Origin: Chrysemys picta bellii
Lineage: Eukaryota > Chordata > Testudines > Emydidae
NCBI RefSeq assembly: GCF_011386835.1
Contig: NC_088800.1
Span: 19,068,572 to 19,132,571 of the forward strand
Direction: 5' to 3'
DNA length: 64,000 nucleotides
Shown here: positions 24,101 to 39,100 of the stretch, one piece after another
Layout of the letters: every line of letters begins with the position of its first letter
Position numbering within the stretch: position 1 is the stretch's first letter
Program-made: the position numbers and the translations under genes
The notes under the pieces: generated by a model
The model's database searches: none
Seen by the model: only the letters and a program-made list of their open reading frames with translations
What the model was told of the DNA's origin: nothing

Positions 24101-27100
24101 AAATCAAAATTAGTGCACCATCTTAATTTAGCATTGTACTTGTTAATTATGACACTTTAGTATATCAGTTGAGCCTTCCCAGTCTGCTTTTTTGTTAAAA
24201 TTACATTTGACACTGAGGTTTTTTATGACGACTTTGCTCACTTCCCCATGACTTTCATAAAAGTTGTCCTCAATTTATGTGTCATCAGGTGATTTGGTAG
24301 TGGTTGCTTTTAGGAATTACTGAATTTTAATCATTACACAATATTTCAAAGGTAAACTGAACTAACCGTGGCATGGTCAAACAGGACCAAAAAAAAAAAA
24401 AAAAAAAAGTCACCAGCTACAACTGGTATGAAATATTCAAGGCATATTTCTCAGAGACTTTTGTAAGAAAATTTTGATTTAAATAAAGGACCCTTTTCCC
24501 CAGGCTCCATTTCTACACTGTACAAATGTGAAATTCTTCTCCTGAATTCTCCTTCAACCTATAAACCAGAGCAGACTAGTGTGACAATACTGATCATTTT
24601 AAGCTGATGGTTTTTAAATATTGTATAAAATCAAAGAACAGCTACTGACTGTTACAGTGGAAGCCAAGAGCTGTAGATATTCATATCAGATGTCCCACCT
24701 TCACGATTTTGTGGGCAGAATTTCACATGGGAGATGAGCCTCAATGTTCAAATTCAGTTTTTCCTGAAACTATATTATTCCGTGGTCTTATTTATTTGCA
24801 AACAAGAGTCTTGACCTTTCCCATGAGATATTATCACAAATGATTTCTGTTTCTCTTTGTAATATATTTTTGCATATAATAGTTCCTGTATCTCAAGGAG
24901 CAATCACTGCTGAGAAACTGTTTCCAATGATGATGGACAAAAACATCGAATTGCTCATAATGGATGCTCGAAGCTTGAAAGATTATCAGGAATCCTGTAT
25001 TCCAAATTCCATCAGTGTTCCAGAAGAGGCTATCAGTCCTGGGTATGGAATAACCTTTGTGTGGTAGAATCTTGTGACTATGCACTGATATTAATGAACT
25101 CTAACCATTTGGTGGAAGAGAAATAAAATATATTTCTCTGGTTTACTTACTATATTCCATTTTAGACTGACTGAAAACCATTTCCTTATACAAGAGTTAT
25201 GAACAACTTGTTAAAGTGAAGTAAGCTTGTGCTTTCAGTTTCAGAAAGTAACTAGCATGAGTGAATGAATGAGTTGTGAACATTTGGCCAGTTTAAGCTT
25301 CTAGGTGCACTAATATCAGAACAGATCTAGGTTCATTGTTTCTTTTGATATATGTATTGCATATAATCGTACCTTTATCATCTATATACAATCTAAAAAA
25401 TGTTTTTAGGCATTCTTGGACAAAATGTCGTGTTTGTACTCAAACACATTTTCCTATATTCCAGAGTCACTGCTAATTGGATTGAAGCTAAACTCCCAGA
25501 TAGTTCTAAAGATCCATGGAAGAAGAGGGGACATGTTGATTATGTTGTACTGCTTGACTGGTTTAGTTCTGCAAGAGACTTGCAGCTAGGAACAACTCTT
25601 CGGAGCCTGAAAGATGCACTTTTTAAGGTACACAAGTTTGGCATTTTATTTGTCTAACTTTATTATCCTGGTTGATGAGAAGTGGTTTTTAAGTAACTGT
25701 AATTCTAAAATGCAGGAAAAACAGATAAAACATTCTTAGCATCTCTTCCTATGGTTTTCAACGAGACTGTGTGGTTTTGATACCACAAATGTGTGTCTCA
25801 CATTTTTCGCTTGCTTCCTCTTTCTGGTTGAAGACAACATAGCTAACTGTGTGGGGAGGGTAAGTGTAATAAATGTTGTGAACCATCTCTTTAAAAATTC
25901 TTATCTGCCTGACCTACAGATCATTTGGGGAAGTGGCTATCCTTGTATTAGTACATGGGTGGGCAAACTTTTTGGCCCAAGGGCCACATCTCGGAATAGA
26001 AATTGTATGGCAGGACATGAATGCTCACAAAATTGGGGTTGGGGTACAGGAGGGGGTGAGGGCTCTGGTTGGGGGTGTGGGCTGGAGTGGGGCTGGGGAT
26101 TGAGGTGCAGGAGGGTGCTCTGGGCTGGGATTGAGGGGTTCAGAGGGTGGGAGAAGGATAAGGGATGGGGCAGGGGGTTGGGGCACGGGGGAGGCTCAGG
26201 GGTGCAGGCTCCAGATGGCGCTTACCTCAAGTGGCTCCCAGAAGCAGCAGCATGTCCCCTCTCCAGCTCCTATGCAGAGGCACGGCCAGGCAGCTCTGCG
26301 CACTGCCCCGTCCACAGGCACCGCCCCCACAGATCCCATTGGCTGCGGTTCCCGGCCAATAGGAGCTGCAGGGGCAGCGTGCAGAGCAGAGCCCCCTCAC
26401 TGCCTCTACGCGTAGGAGCCAGAATGGTGACATGCCACTGCTTCCGGGAGCCACGTGGAGCGGCCCCCGACCCTGCATCCCAACTGGAGTGCCAGAGCAC
26501 CTAAGTGGGGCAAGACCCAGACCCTGCTCCCCAGCAGGAGCTTGAGGGCTGAATTAAAACGGCTGGCGGGCCAGATTCGGCCCTCGGGCCATAGTTTGCT
26601 CACCCCTGTATTAGTATGTCAAGGACATGTTCAGTCAGTCTCTCTCCTCTCTCTTGCTAACTCATAATACATCATTCCTTGGAGCTCTGGGAAGTGGTCC
26701 ACTACTAAATGTCTAATGAGGCAATCCATGGCTGCCAAAGTGGAAGTAAATCTCTGTGAGCCAGAAGCCTCCAAGATTGGAGGAGTTGGGAGAAAGTGAG
26801 AAGCCCCCCCCATCAACACACTTGGCCATCTTCTCTGGTTCTATTTACTGGGGGAGCACAGATTAGATTGGCTTGAGTTTCAGCTACAATAAGAGTTTAG
26901 AAATTGAACAGTTCTATTTTAAAATGGTTCAATGGTGAAAGATAAACTTGATAGAATTTACATACTACAATTTTAAGTGTTTCCCCTCTCTGCTTTCTTG
27001 AAATAGATTGAGATTGTAAAAGGACTCTTGTGCACACAACACTTTCTGTCACCTAAAGCTGCTCAGTTAGAAGGACTGAGAATTAGTGCCGGCATAGCTT

Positions 27101-30100
27101 GTTTTCTATATGTATTGCTACACACGTTTTGTGAACCCCACAAAGCTCTCTGGTCATACTAGTGAGCTCAGGACAGAATGGCAGGCTCAAGTCTGAAATT
27201 CTGGGCTTTTGTTTTGTTGATGGCAGATTTTTAAAATGTTAAAGCTGATACACCCATTCACAGAACAAAGTTAACCCATGAGGCATTAGCAAGCATATGC
27301 TTACTATAAATGGTATACTTTCAGAATTCAAGGGTTGCTGCTAATACTAGTAAGTATTTATATTATGGTGGTGCCTAAAGGCTCCAGTTGGGATTAGAGC
27401 CCCATTGTGCTGGGTGCTGTACAAAGATAGGAGAGAGAACCTTTTCCCTAAAGGGTTTGTGTTAGGGGGCTTATTCCTTCACCCTCTCACTTCCCTGGTC
27501 CTTCTCGCATGAACAGGGAGCAACAATACCCGAAGTCCAAAGGCACAAACAATTCGATGTTTATTGGGGTGAACTTCCAGCAAGCATGATTCCAGTTTCC
27601 TTCCTCAGTGTCCCCCTTCCCAACTCTGACACCCCAGAGCCATCCCTGTTCCCATTCCCCCCCTTAGCAAAACATAATTTAAGTTTCCCCACCCCTAGCC
27701 CCCATTCCCCCCCTTACTTCCTGACTGACTGCAGACTATATAGTAAAACTTAAGTTCTGCTTAGCTATACCTTAACCAATTATTTGACTAAAATTTAACT
27801 AACCAATTCAAACATACTGTAAAAGGGTTATTTAACCAATTATATTCCACCACCTTAATTGGTTTACACCCAACAAAATTAATTATACAGCAGACAAACA
27901 ATTACAGAACCAGACCGAGACCATGCAAATAAACATACAAAACAATACAGAAGTGAGGATTTTACAACTACATCTATAAGACATAAGGGTTTTACAACTG
28001 CATCTATACAGACATAAGGGTTTTCCAGCTGTGTCTATTAATAAGTAAGTTCTTACCAGACAGAAAACTATCAAACTAAATTTCCTTTTACGTGTTCTAG
28101 GCTTTTCCCTTTATCTGGAGGTGATAAATCGGATCACCTCCCTAACAGCCCCAGATTCCAAACTAGCCACATTAAAATAAGGCAATGTGAGGATGTGACC
28201 GTTCACTTATGGCTGCCTCTGCTGCTTAGCCAAAGACCTTACTTAGCCTAAGAACAGAGCCTCAGACTGTCCCTTACACATGCAAAGAGTAATTTTGATT
28301 CTTTCTTTCCTCTATAACTAGCTAAGTGATAAAAATACACCTAAATTCTTAAAATATAAGCCTTTGCAGACAGGCCTGAATATCTATATCCTAACAGTTT
28401 GCAATCTAAATAATAATGATTTTACTGATTGATTTGTCAATCTGAACAATAACTTGTCTGCTAAAATGTAACAGCCAGGCATGTAAGTTTTTTCAGCATA
28501 ATTTGAGTTGTAATTTAAAGGCTCTGTTGCTACATTCAGAATGTCTGTCTCATTTTAACTTTTTCCAGTGGGAAAGTAAAACTATACTGCGGAGTGAGCC
28601 TTTAGTCTTAGAAGGAGGTTATGAGACCTGGCTTCTTTGCTATCCCCAACACACAACAAATGCTAAAGTAACTCCACCCCCACGTGGCAAGAGTGAAGCT
28701 GTGTCTGTCTCTTGTAAGTATAAGGAAGACATTTTAAATACATTTAAAAGAATAAATAAGCAATCTAAGATTATATACAGTAATTTAAATATATATTAAA
28801 TTTAAGTCTGCTCCTGCTTTTGCTTTAGATTAGGATGCTAATTACATACATAATCTGTTTTTGTTTTTAAAAAAGCACTATATTTCTGTGGTTTCAGTGG
28901 ATTTTACTTATCCCTCTCTGGAAGAGCCAGCTCCTCCTCCACCACCTGTTGTCCACATAAAGCCCACTCCAGTAGAAGTAACTGAGAATGATGAAATGGG
29001 AAGTAATCAAGAGGGGAGGACAGGATCACAAAACACACCAACTCCAAGTGCACCAGTTGCTGCTACCCCTCAAACTGATGGTTCACATGTAGTCCACCCA
29101 GTATATGCGGTGATAAATATCCCACAGGTAAGATATGTTCTTTCTTGTTTAAGCTTTTATTTAAAAGAAAACTTCTATGTAGCTCTGTATTGTCCATGTT
29201 AATTATATTTTATTAAAAAGAGACCTGTAAATGGGAAAAGTCTAGTTTTACTGTTTCCTCACAGCTTTCTGCATTTGATTGAGCATTGCTGACTTAATAC
29301 AATTAGATTCCCAATTACTCTGATCAAATAGCATGTGGTGAACTTTAGCATTTTGGTTCACATCAGGGCATGGCTTACCTCTTAGTTATCTCAAACCTCA
29401 GTTTCCCAGTTGCCATGCCTCTGGAGCCTGTCTTCCCAGGCTATTAAGGTGCCTTAGTCTTCTAACTGAAGCAAGAATGTTCCCCATATGGACAATCAAA
29501 AATAAAAAGCACTGATTTGCTCGTCTCACTGCAGAGGGCTCACAAGGTTCTTCGCTTTCCTGTTGCCACAGCCCTTTCTCCTGGTTCTGTACTTTCTCCT
29601 CTTTTGGCAGGAGCTTACAGCAGTCCTGTTCCCCCTTCATCACAGGAGCATTAGCTTCTTTCTCCTGGCACTGTAGTTGAGGCATAAGGGGAAACTGGGT
29701 CTTCCCTCTAATTTAGACTTCAACCCAGGAACCCTAAACCATGAAATGGCTCTCACTTTTTCTTTTCCCTAGGCTACTTTGGTCATAGCCTCAAGGGTCC
29801 TCCCTAGGCAGCCATGAAAAGACTCCTCAGACACTCTGTTCTTCCTTTAGTCTCTCCCTGGTCTGAGCCACATGCAGCTCTTAAATATCTGCTCCCCTAC
29901 TCAGTCACATGCTCTGTCACATGGTCAGAAGAAAGGGAAAAATATGCCCAAGTCAGAGCTGGGGCTTAACCACCTTAAAGGTCCAGCTCACCTTGTGACA
30001 ATTTGAGAACTAGCGTTGAGTTCTAATAATAATCAGTTTTAACCCTACTTACCTTCAAAGTGCTGTACAAACTGTTAATACTCACCTAATATCCTAGTTT

Positions 30101-33100
30101 TATTAATGGGTAAACTGAAACACGCACGGTGTGTGATTTGCCTGAGGCTACTCAAGACTCTTAACACTGAGTTCTCAGCTCTAGTCCTGTTCCCCAACTA
30201 CTAAACAACATTGCCTTCTGGTTTCTGGTGGAATATGCAGGTCAAGAAGAATTATGCAAAACCATTTAAAAATCAAATGGATGATCAAACAAAATGGATG
30301 ACACAACAGTCTGCTTGCTTCCATCATGTTTGTTTTATCTGGCAGAAGTAGACTTTTTTTAAGTTGTCTTTCAGTATTGCCCTTTCACATATCTTTCCTT
30401 AAACGTGTTGTTTCTTCAATGTAAAAAAAAAAAATTATTATTTTGATTTCTATTCAGGGCTTTCTACTGAAAGCTTCATTATTATAGCAGCCAAGATGTT
30501 AAAAGTGAGGAGTACAAATCTAAGGTGGGTTCCCCCACCCTTGAAAATGTCTCCTTCAGCCCTCAAGGAATGTTAATAAAGACCAGGAGTAACTGAAGTC
30601 TGCACAGAACTTTGATGGAACATCTTTCACTAATAGGTTCCATAAATGGAAGTTTTGAAAAGCAAGATGGCTAAAACAATGTGGTAGGCTTTACTCGTAC
30701 AAGTCCAAAGGCAGTTTAGTTAAAGAAGGTAGTGTTGCTAGAGGATCCTAGTGCTATGTGATATTAGGGACTGTAACAAATGTTTCTAGTTGACATTTTA
30801 TTCTCATTTTATACTTCGTTTTTATTATTTCAGATTGATCGTACTAAAAAGCCTTCAGCAAAATTTCTTGATGATGATAATAGTCCAAAATCTGAAGGTA
30901 CAACTCTTGACAAACATCCTATTCAGAATGGAAGAATGATTCCAGATCGTTCCACAAAGCCACCGTTTGAAGCAAAGACCATGCTGCCAGAAGAAGAGAA
31001 AAGCCGCATACACGCAGAAACAGCTTCCATGTTGGAGAAGAGCAAACGGGAAAAAGAATTGCGGGAAAGACAACAAGAGAAACAAAGAGATAAGCTCAAA
31101 TTGGAGAAGCAGAAACAGGAAGAAAAGGAGCACCGAGAAAAGCTACAGCAAGCAAAAGAAGAGAGAGAAAGGAAACAGGAGGAAGATCAGGCAATTAGGG
31201 AACAAAAGGAAAAGGAAGAACAAGAGAGAGCATGCAAAGAAGTATTAGAAGCAAAAAGACAAAATAAAACTGAACATGAAAACACTGCTGCAAAAAAACC
31301 TGAGCTTGATAAAGTATCCGCGGAAGAAAGAGAAAAGGGGACTCGAACACCAGAAATGCAGAGGCGTGCGTTAGGAGATACATCTGTGACAGGGGTGTCA
31401 GTCTCAAGCAAGGTTAGTAAACGAGCAGTTCAACAGCCACAAAATGAAAATAGAGTAATCATTTGGCACAGTTTTGTCAGTGTGTATCAGATTGCTTACA
31501 TTGGGAAAATGCCAGTGCTGAGGGATTTAACTGCAAGTAACTGGGTTTTGTTTGGGACCTGACATTTTTAATTTAAAACTAGAGGAAAAACGCAAAACAA
31601 ACCCCAAAGGGGCAGATCCTCATTCCCACTTTGTGCTATTTGAGCAACATAAAATGGCCAGATTCTTCCCAGAGCTGGGCAGCAGGGAATGCCCTTTGGG
31701 GCTGGGGAAATCCCTGCTGATATAGAGCCAATAGAACTGACTCATGTTCTGTCTATCCTTTCATCCCCAGCATAGGCGGCATTTCAGAGGCATGGTGGCA
31801 CTCTACTCTGTTATACCAGTCCTCTATTTACTGCTGTAACTTGTGCTGGGGAAGGACAGAATCACAGCCATAATTGGTTCCCAAATGCCCCAGGTTAGAC
31901 AGCACTCTTGCAGGGGCGGATAAAGGTCATAGTATTGTTAACAAGTGTGGGAAGGACAAGTAGTCTACTACTCCCATCCAGTGTTCTGTTTGAGAGCAGG
32001 GCTCCCCACTCCCTCTTCTGGCATCATATCGCCTTCCTTTATCCCACTAAAGCCTAAGAAAAGTGAACAAGATCAGTCACATTTACCCTCCTGTGGTCAT
32101 AAAATAGAATCAGCTAATCGGAAGATCTGAAGGAATAGGTTGGGCTTCACCGCAGGTTAATAGCCACATTTACAGCTTGAAAATGCACCATAAAAAGATG
32201 TTGAAATTTTCTCTAATCTTCAGATTAGGGGGGAGTGGACTTCATGCCTAACATCAGTGATATTAATGCAAAGGAAGTCTTTAATCACTCAGAAGCTCTA
32301 TAAACTCAGATGAACAAATCTAGTGTCTTTTAATTTTGACATACATTTTGCGCAGCTCTAATAACAGTGGGATGTTAGAAGTAAACATTTCTACTTTATA
32401 TAGAAATATAAAACCCCCTACTTTTAAACTTTCTATATCATATTAAATGTAAGCAATTAGTCCATCAGATCCCTTTTTGTTTATCCTTTTTTTTTCTTTA
32501 TCAATATTGTGAAAGTGTGCTTGCAGCTCCATAATTAGACTTGCGCCATGATTTTGTCTTAGATGGGACAAGAAGCAATGGGCTTAAATTGCAACAAGGG
32601 ATGTTTAGGTTAGACATTAGGAAAAACTTCTTAATTGTCAGGGTAGTTCAGCAATGGAACAGATTGCCTGGGGAGGTTGTGGGATCTCCGTCACTGGAGG
32701 TTTTTTAAGAACAGGTTAGACAAACACCTGTCAGGAATGGTCTAGTTCATTGATCGGCAACCTTTGGCATGCGGCCCGTTAGGGAAAGCTGCTGGCGGGC
32801 CGGGCCAGTTTGTTTACCTGCAGTGTCCGCAGGTTCGGCCGATCGCAGCTCCCACTGGCTGCGGTTTGCCATCCCAGGCCAATGGGGGCTGCGGAAAGCA
32901 GCGCAGGCCGAGGGATGTGCTGGCCGCTGACCTATTGAGGTTCTGTCCAGTCCTACATTTCTATGATTCTCTATTTCATGCTTTGTATGGAATATATCAT
33001 AATTATATGACAGGAGTGAATATGGGGGTTCCAGGGTGCTGATTTGAGGTACGGCGTGCCACAGTATGTATCTGTTGTAGTCACTGAAACAAACTGAGGT

Positions 33101-36100
33101 TTACCCTTCAATCTTTTGCTATAGTGTAATTTAGGGAACACTTCCTATAGCAAAATGCCACTCACTCACTGACACTCAGTAATTCCATATGAAAATTGAA
33201 AGTCTCTTTTCAAAATCTTTTACAGCACACTCGGGTTAAAGGACAACCAGAAAGTGGAGCTCAAAGAGAGGATACTGAACAAGATACTGAAAGACTTAAA
33301 GTAAATACAGAGTGTTGTATGTAGCTGAAAGAAACCCAGAGCAGATGTCATTGTTGTAATTTTATCTCATGTTAAATTCCACCTCATTTATTTTTAAGAT
33401 CTTCTCTTTAGGAGGAATCTGTGCTGTGTTCTGCAGCTGTTTGTGTTACTTTACATACATTTTTCATTTTTTCCTGTAAAAAGCAAAACATATTTAACAC
33501 TTTCAAGTGAAAGTACTTTTTATTTCCTATGGGAATAACAAGTGTTTCATGACTTATTTTGTTATCCCACTGTTTTCCTTTTTTTCCTTTTGTTTGTTTG
33601 TTTTTTCGGGGGTTTTTGAGGGGAGTGGGAGAGTCATTCATAAATATTTAGTGAGAACACACAAACACACAGATACCTAAAGTGATTTTGATAATAAAGG
33701 AATTGGAGAATCAAATTGTTTTATATGTGCAATTAGATGGATTTGCATTATTTTGGTGTGTGACAATGAATGTCATTCATTTGGATCAATTAATGCTAAA
33801 TAATAGAAACATACTATCAGTTTTCTGCCTTAGACAAAAAAAAAAAAAAAATCCAAATTTCTACTTAGAACACTAGTGGTTCTTATTGAATTGTTCTATG
33901 TGTAACCTTTTAGCTACATGGAGAATTTACAGAATACTAAAGACAAACTAGACATGCTGCTCTGCATAACAATAACTTCATGTGCCTTTATATTTTAATT
34001 GTATTGTATTAGTCCCAGCGGGAGCCGTTGATGAGAGCACGAAGTGAGGAAATGGGGAGGATAGTACCAGGATTGCCTGCAGGCTGGGCAAAGGTAATTA
34101 TAATTTCCAAAAATCTAGACACCCCAGGGCCCCCCAGAGGATTCAGGGGGCCTGGGGCAAAGCAATTTTGGGGGCCCCTTCCATAAAAAAAAGTTGCAAT
34201 ACCATAGAATACTATATTCTCGTGGGGGCCCCTGTGGGGCCCGGGGCCTGGGGCAAATTGCCCCACTTGTCTCCTCCCTCCCTCCCCCCTGAGTCACCCA
34301 CCTGAATGTGGTAATGGCTTTTATTTGCACATTCATTATAAAATAGTTTTGGGTTGACTCCTCCTCCCCCCCCCCCTTTAAATTTCTACGTGATTGTTCT
34401 TATTTTCTAAACTTTAAGATTATTGTTAATGAAATGAGTGGAGCTTTGTCAGCAATATTTAATGCATCCTTTGGGAAGAATGATGCTATTCACTAGATAT
34501 TGAGATCAAGTCACATTACTGTAGTCTGCAATCTCTTCATATTAGAATTATTCTGGCCAGTAGTTTTAGTAGTTTAATATATTAATCAACTAGTCTATTG
34601 AGGGATTTTACTCCGTTTTTAAACTTTAATTTTTATCACCCAAGTTTCTGGATCCAATCACTGGAACATTTCGTTATTACCACTCTCCAACAAATACTGT
34701 TCAGCTGTATCCCCCGGAAATGGCTCCTTCATCCACCCTTCCATCCACTCCACCAACTCATAAAGCCAAGCCACAGGTGACTGCTGAACGGGACAGAGAA
34801 CACTCCAAATTGAAGCGATCCTACTCTTCACCAGACATAACCCAAGCCATTCAGGAGGAAGAGAAGAAAAAAATTCCTGTAACTCCTGCAGTCAGTCGTG
34901 AAAATAAGTATGTCTGATAAATTAAGTCAAAACATCACAGCTAGTACAATATTATAGGGTCTCGAGTTTGCCCACCTGAATTCTATTAACTCTTTCCCAT
35001 TGGTTTGCATGGAATGTTTCTGATAGATTGAAACTACATAGCTGCAGAGCTCAAAGCAGAACACCGTATACAGTGATCCCCATTGCATTGTGATTTCTCC
35101 TTGTTTACCAACAATAACATATAGAGATTTTAGACACCATTATGTGGGGAGCGATGGTAAATGCTGACTTTTAAATGGCAGCGTCTGTCTGTCTGCGTGC
35201 TGTCAGGCCTTAGGCTGCTGTTTATTGTGAAATGGGAAGATTTTCCATTTCTAAATTATAGTAGGTTTAATGCCTTGACCCAACCGTTTGGAAACATTGA
35301 TCTAGTCTATCCCTGTGCATCACTGCAGGCCAGTACTTATAAATTGCTACAGAATCTCCCATGATTCCCTTGTCTAGTCTTGAATACCTTAAATGATAGC
35401 ATTTTATGGCTTCCTCAGGGAGGATATTTTATTTCTTAGTGAGGAGGGTGGGTCTGTTGATATTCTATGTGCTTTGAGCATACGGATCTGCATCTCTGGC
35501 CAAGGACCGGTATCTCTTCAGAGCTAGTCAGTACCATGTGGTTGGAGAAGTCTGTTTAATGATATGAGGCACACTGTTTAACTCAGGGGTGGCCAAACTT
35601 TTTGGGCCGAGGGCCACATCTGGGTGAGGAAATTGTATGGAGGGCCGGGGTGTGGGGTTGGGGTGTGGGAGGGGGTGCAATGTGCAGGAAGGGGCTCAGG
35701 GCAAGGGATTAGGGCAGAGGAGGGGTGTGGGGTATATGAGGGGGCTCAGGGAAGGGGTTTGGGATACAGGAGGGGTGTGGACTGCAGGAAGGGACTCAGG
35801 GTAGGGGGTTGGGGTGCAGGAGGTGTGTGGGGTGCGGCAGGGGGCTCAGGGCAGGGAGTTGGGGCGCAGGAGGGCTTCGGGCTCCAGCCTGGCGCCGCTT
35901 AGCTAAAGCGGCACTGGAGTGGCAACGGTGCTCACCGGGGCCAGGGCAGGCTCCCTACATGCCTGCCCTGCCCTGTCCCGGCCCTGCACCGCTCCAGGAA
36001 GCACTGCGGCCCCTGGGGGAGGGCGGGTGGAGGGCTTAGCGTGCGCTGCCCTTGCCGTGCTTCCAGGTACCTCCCCCAAAGCTCCCCTTGGCAGCGGTTC

Positions 36101-39100
36101 CCCGTTCCCGGCCAATGGGCGCTGCGGGGGCGGTGCCTGGAGGCAAACGCAATGCATGGAGCCCTCCCCCAGCCCGGGGGCCGCAGGGACGTGGTGCCAG
36201 CCACTTTTGAGAGCAGCGTGGCACCCACAGCGCCACGGGGGGCAATCCCGCAGGCCGGATCCAAAGCCCTGAGGGCCCGGATCCGGCCTGTGGGCCATAG
36301 TTTGCCCACCCCTGGTTTAACTGCAAGGGCTAAAACTCACTGGCTTCTCAGAGCTCCCAATTTATTCTGACCTACAATATGAGGGAAGGATAGGGTGCCC
36401 GCATGACAGAACAGAGCATTATGATAGGCCATAAGGCAAGCGTAGTAATAAGAATAGAAAACTCCAGTTTGCTAACAACAGTTTCTTCCTTACAGACCAG
36501 TATGTTACACTAAAGCTGAAATTTCAAGGCTCTCTGCACCACAGATTCGTAATCTTAACCCTGTGTTTGGGGGATCGGGACCAGCTCTCACGGGGCTTCG
36601 TAATTTAGGGAACACTTGCTATATGAACTCTATATTACAGTGTCTCTGCAATGCACCACTTCTGGCTGATTATTTCAATAGAAATTTGTATCAGGATGAC
36701 ATTAACAGGTAATAAATCTTCTTCTTCTATCTTGGATTATTTTAATTAATCCATGGCCGAATTCCAAATGTGTATTTACCACTGTTAATATTTTTCATTC
36801 AAAACATAGAAAATGGGGCCATTATGTTTTTAAAGCCTCAGTCATATTAAAAGTAACAAATATTATAAATTTTTGAGGGTTTTTCGAACATTTGGATATG
36901 TGAGTATGCGCTTTGCCAGGAACTTTCTATTGCACCCACCATCTCGGTGCCTGGGTGTATTGCAGAGATTAAAAAGAGCAAGTCTTGCTAACAGTTGGTA
37001 CAAATCAGAGAAGTGGAAAATCGCTGCATCTACCTCCAATGAACCCTCTGGCTGTGAGCAGCAAAATGTCAAAGTAAATAAAAGTTTTAACTGCTTCAGG
37101 CTGGTGTACTTAAACTGTATCACATAAGCCTTTCAGTAAGACCCCAGTCCAGCAAACATTTGCCTGTGTGCGTGTAAAGTTAAACATATGCATGAGGGTT
37201 TGCAGGATCAAGACATAAGTGATTGTCTAATCTTGGGAAAATTTACTTTATCTTCACACAATCTTGGATTAAAAAAAGGAAATTAATATTTTGTCCTATT
37301 TTAATGGCTTAATATAATATTTAGTATTTCTATTTAACTGTGTAGGTTAAATCTCTTGGGGCATAAAGGCGAAGTGGCAGAAGAGTTTGGCATCATAATG
37401 AAAGCATTGTGGACAGGACAATACCGATATATCAGTCCAAAAGATTTTAAAATTACAATTGGGAAGATCAATGACCAGTTTTCAGGATACAGTCAGCAAG
37501 ACTCCCAAGAATTGCTCCTGTTCTTAATGGACGGACTGCATGAAGACCTAAATAAAGTAAGTAATCCCCTGCTGATAAATCACACATCTCAGTCAGATTG
37601 TAGAACGGAAATATAAAATGTTTAGTGGCAGAAGTTTTGTGCTGTTATGAAGATGGAAATAAGTGGTACACCTCTACCTCGATATAACACGACCCAATAT
37701 AACACAAATTCGGATATAACACGGTAAAGCAGTGCTCCGGGGAGGGGGGGGGGGCCGCGGGGCTGCACACTCCAGTGGATCAAAGCAAGTTCGATATAAT
37801 GCGGTTTCACCTATAACGCAGTAAGATTTTTTGGCTCCCGTTATATCGAGGTAGAGGTGTACAATGTAAGGACTTGATTGAAAAATTTCTATGTATGCAA
37901 TTGCATACCTGCTTTATGCACACAGGGCTCAAATTCTCTGCTGTGCTGAGTTTACACTTGACTCGGGTGGTTGGGTGTTTTGTTTTGTTTTTTTTCAAAG
38001 CCGCCTTTCCCATCCCCTGATCTTGGGCTGCCCGAGCTGTATCCAGACACTGTGTGCCCTGCCCCGGGCCCACCTCCTGTATAGAGCAGATGGGACAGGT
38101 GGTGTAGAGTCAGCTACGCTAGCTTTGCACTACCAAGAACTTCCTTGTATCAGGGGAATCCTGAGCTGCCCTGTTAGGGGTAGCTTTTTGGCTGCTTTAG
38201 GACAAAGTAGCTGGAGGAGGAGCCAAGAATTGAGCGGTTAAATGAGTAATTAGACACACGAATGGCCATTTAGATACAAGTGGCAATTTGCACATTGTTA
38301 CCCAGGTGTAGCATGAGCCCATTTTTAATTTTAAGAAGAGTGTTTCCATGATTTAAAAATGGTGATCTCTTCAAGAGCCTTATTTGATTAAAGTGAAGTC
38401 CTTTCTCACACTTAAAAAGGATATTGTTTAAGATAATTATGGATAATTTTCTTTTTTATACTTTTTCCTTACACTTGTTTTTTCCTGAGTTAAATGTATA
38501 ATAAAACCAGCAATACAGTAGTATGTATTCAGATGTTTCTTCAGTCTGTCTTTTTTACTTATTTTTACAACCTATTTTATGGCCCATTAGGAAGTAAGTA
38601 AACTGCAGCATAATACTTGTTCCTTTGTGTGTCTAGTGATGTTTATACATTCTCCATATCATGATCATGAGTTAAACTACTTTACCTCATCTTATTATTT
38701 TAAATGAATATCCCTGTTTTCAGAATTTTTTTGTTGCATTTAAATCTATGTCTCCCACACCCGACCCCACCCACGCAGATATTGGAGGCATAGATTGCCA
38801 GAAAGAGAGACATTTTCATGCAATAATTATTGGCTTTTGGGGGAAAATGATGATTTGTTGCTCCTAATTGGATTCCATCACAGTTGATATTCACAATGGG
38901 GATGGTATAAATCTTTTTAAAGTATAAAAACCAGAATGTTTCAAATATATTATCTGCACGGCAAATTATTTGTGCAAGAAGCCTTCAGTAAACTCCTGAA
39001 ATACAAGTTAACTATCTAAATCAACTTCCATTTTATGCACTTGTGCTAATATTGAAGCATGTGCTGCCATTGGTTATGGGGTGTTCTACAGGTGGCAGTA

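Larger units (their letters stand above)
18101..25464 (+). other. USP8: USP8 introns 2-7, non-coding content
   Basis: The introns are 18101-18964, 19110-19832, 19919-22110, 22259-23437, 23496-24897 and 25043-25464. Intron 4 holds the cassette-exon candidate and a palindromic repeat piece (about 20880-21000). Intron 6 holds a CR1 piece with a nested hAT element and a poly-A run near 24391. The rest, including about 20290-20500, shows no recognisable family or gene. Confidence 0.6.
25628..28568 (+). other. USP8: USP8 intron 8, repeat-rich
   Basis: A 2.9 kb intron holding a hAT MITE (25954-26608) and a minus-strand solo LTR (27460-28396) inserted in an older repeat. The region 26620-27360 shows nothing recognisable. 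Confidence 0.7.
29128..34644 (+). other. USP8: USP8 introns 10-13, non-coding content
   Basis: The introns are 29128-30833, 31413-33225, 33301-34012 and 34094-34644. Recognised content: MIR piece (30045-30215), CR1 with nested MITE (32566-32975), and G-rich repeat copy 2 (34122-34275). The rest, including 29210-30040 and 31570-32560, shows no gene or known family. Confidence 0.6.

Noticed and set aside
25791..26504. 237-residue plus frame
   Set aside because: Mostly the G-rich tandem core of a hAT MITE.
36863..37127. Paired plus and minus frames in USP8 intron 15
   Set aside because: No splice phase fits the flanking USP8 exons, and there is no domain similarity.
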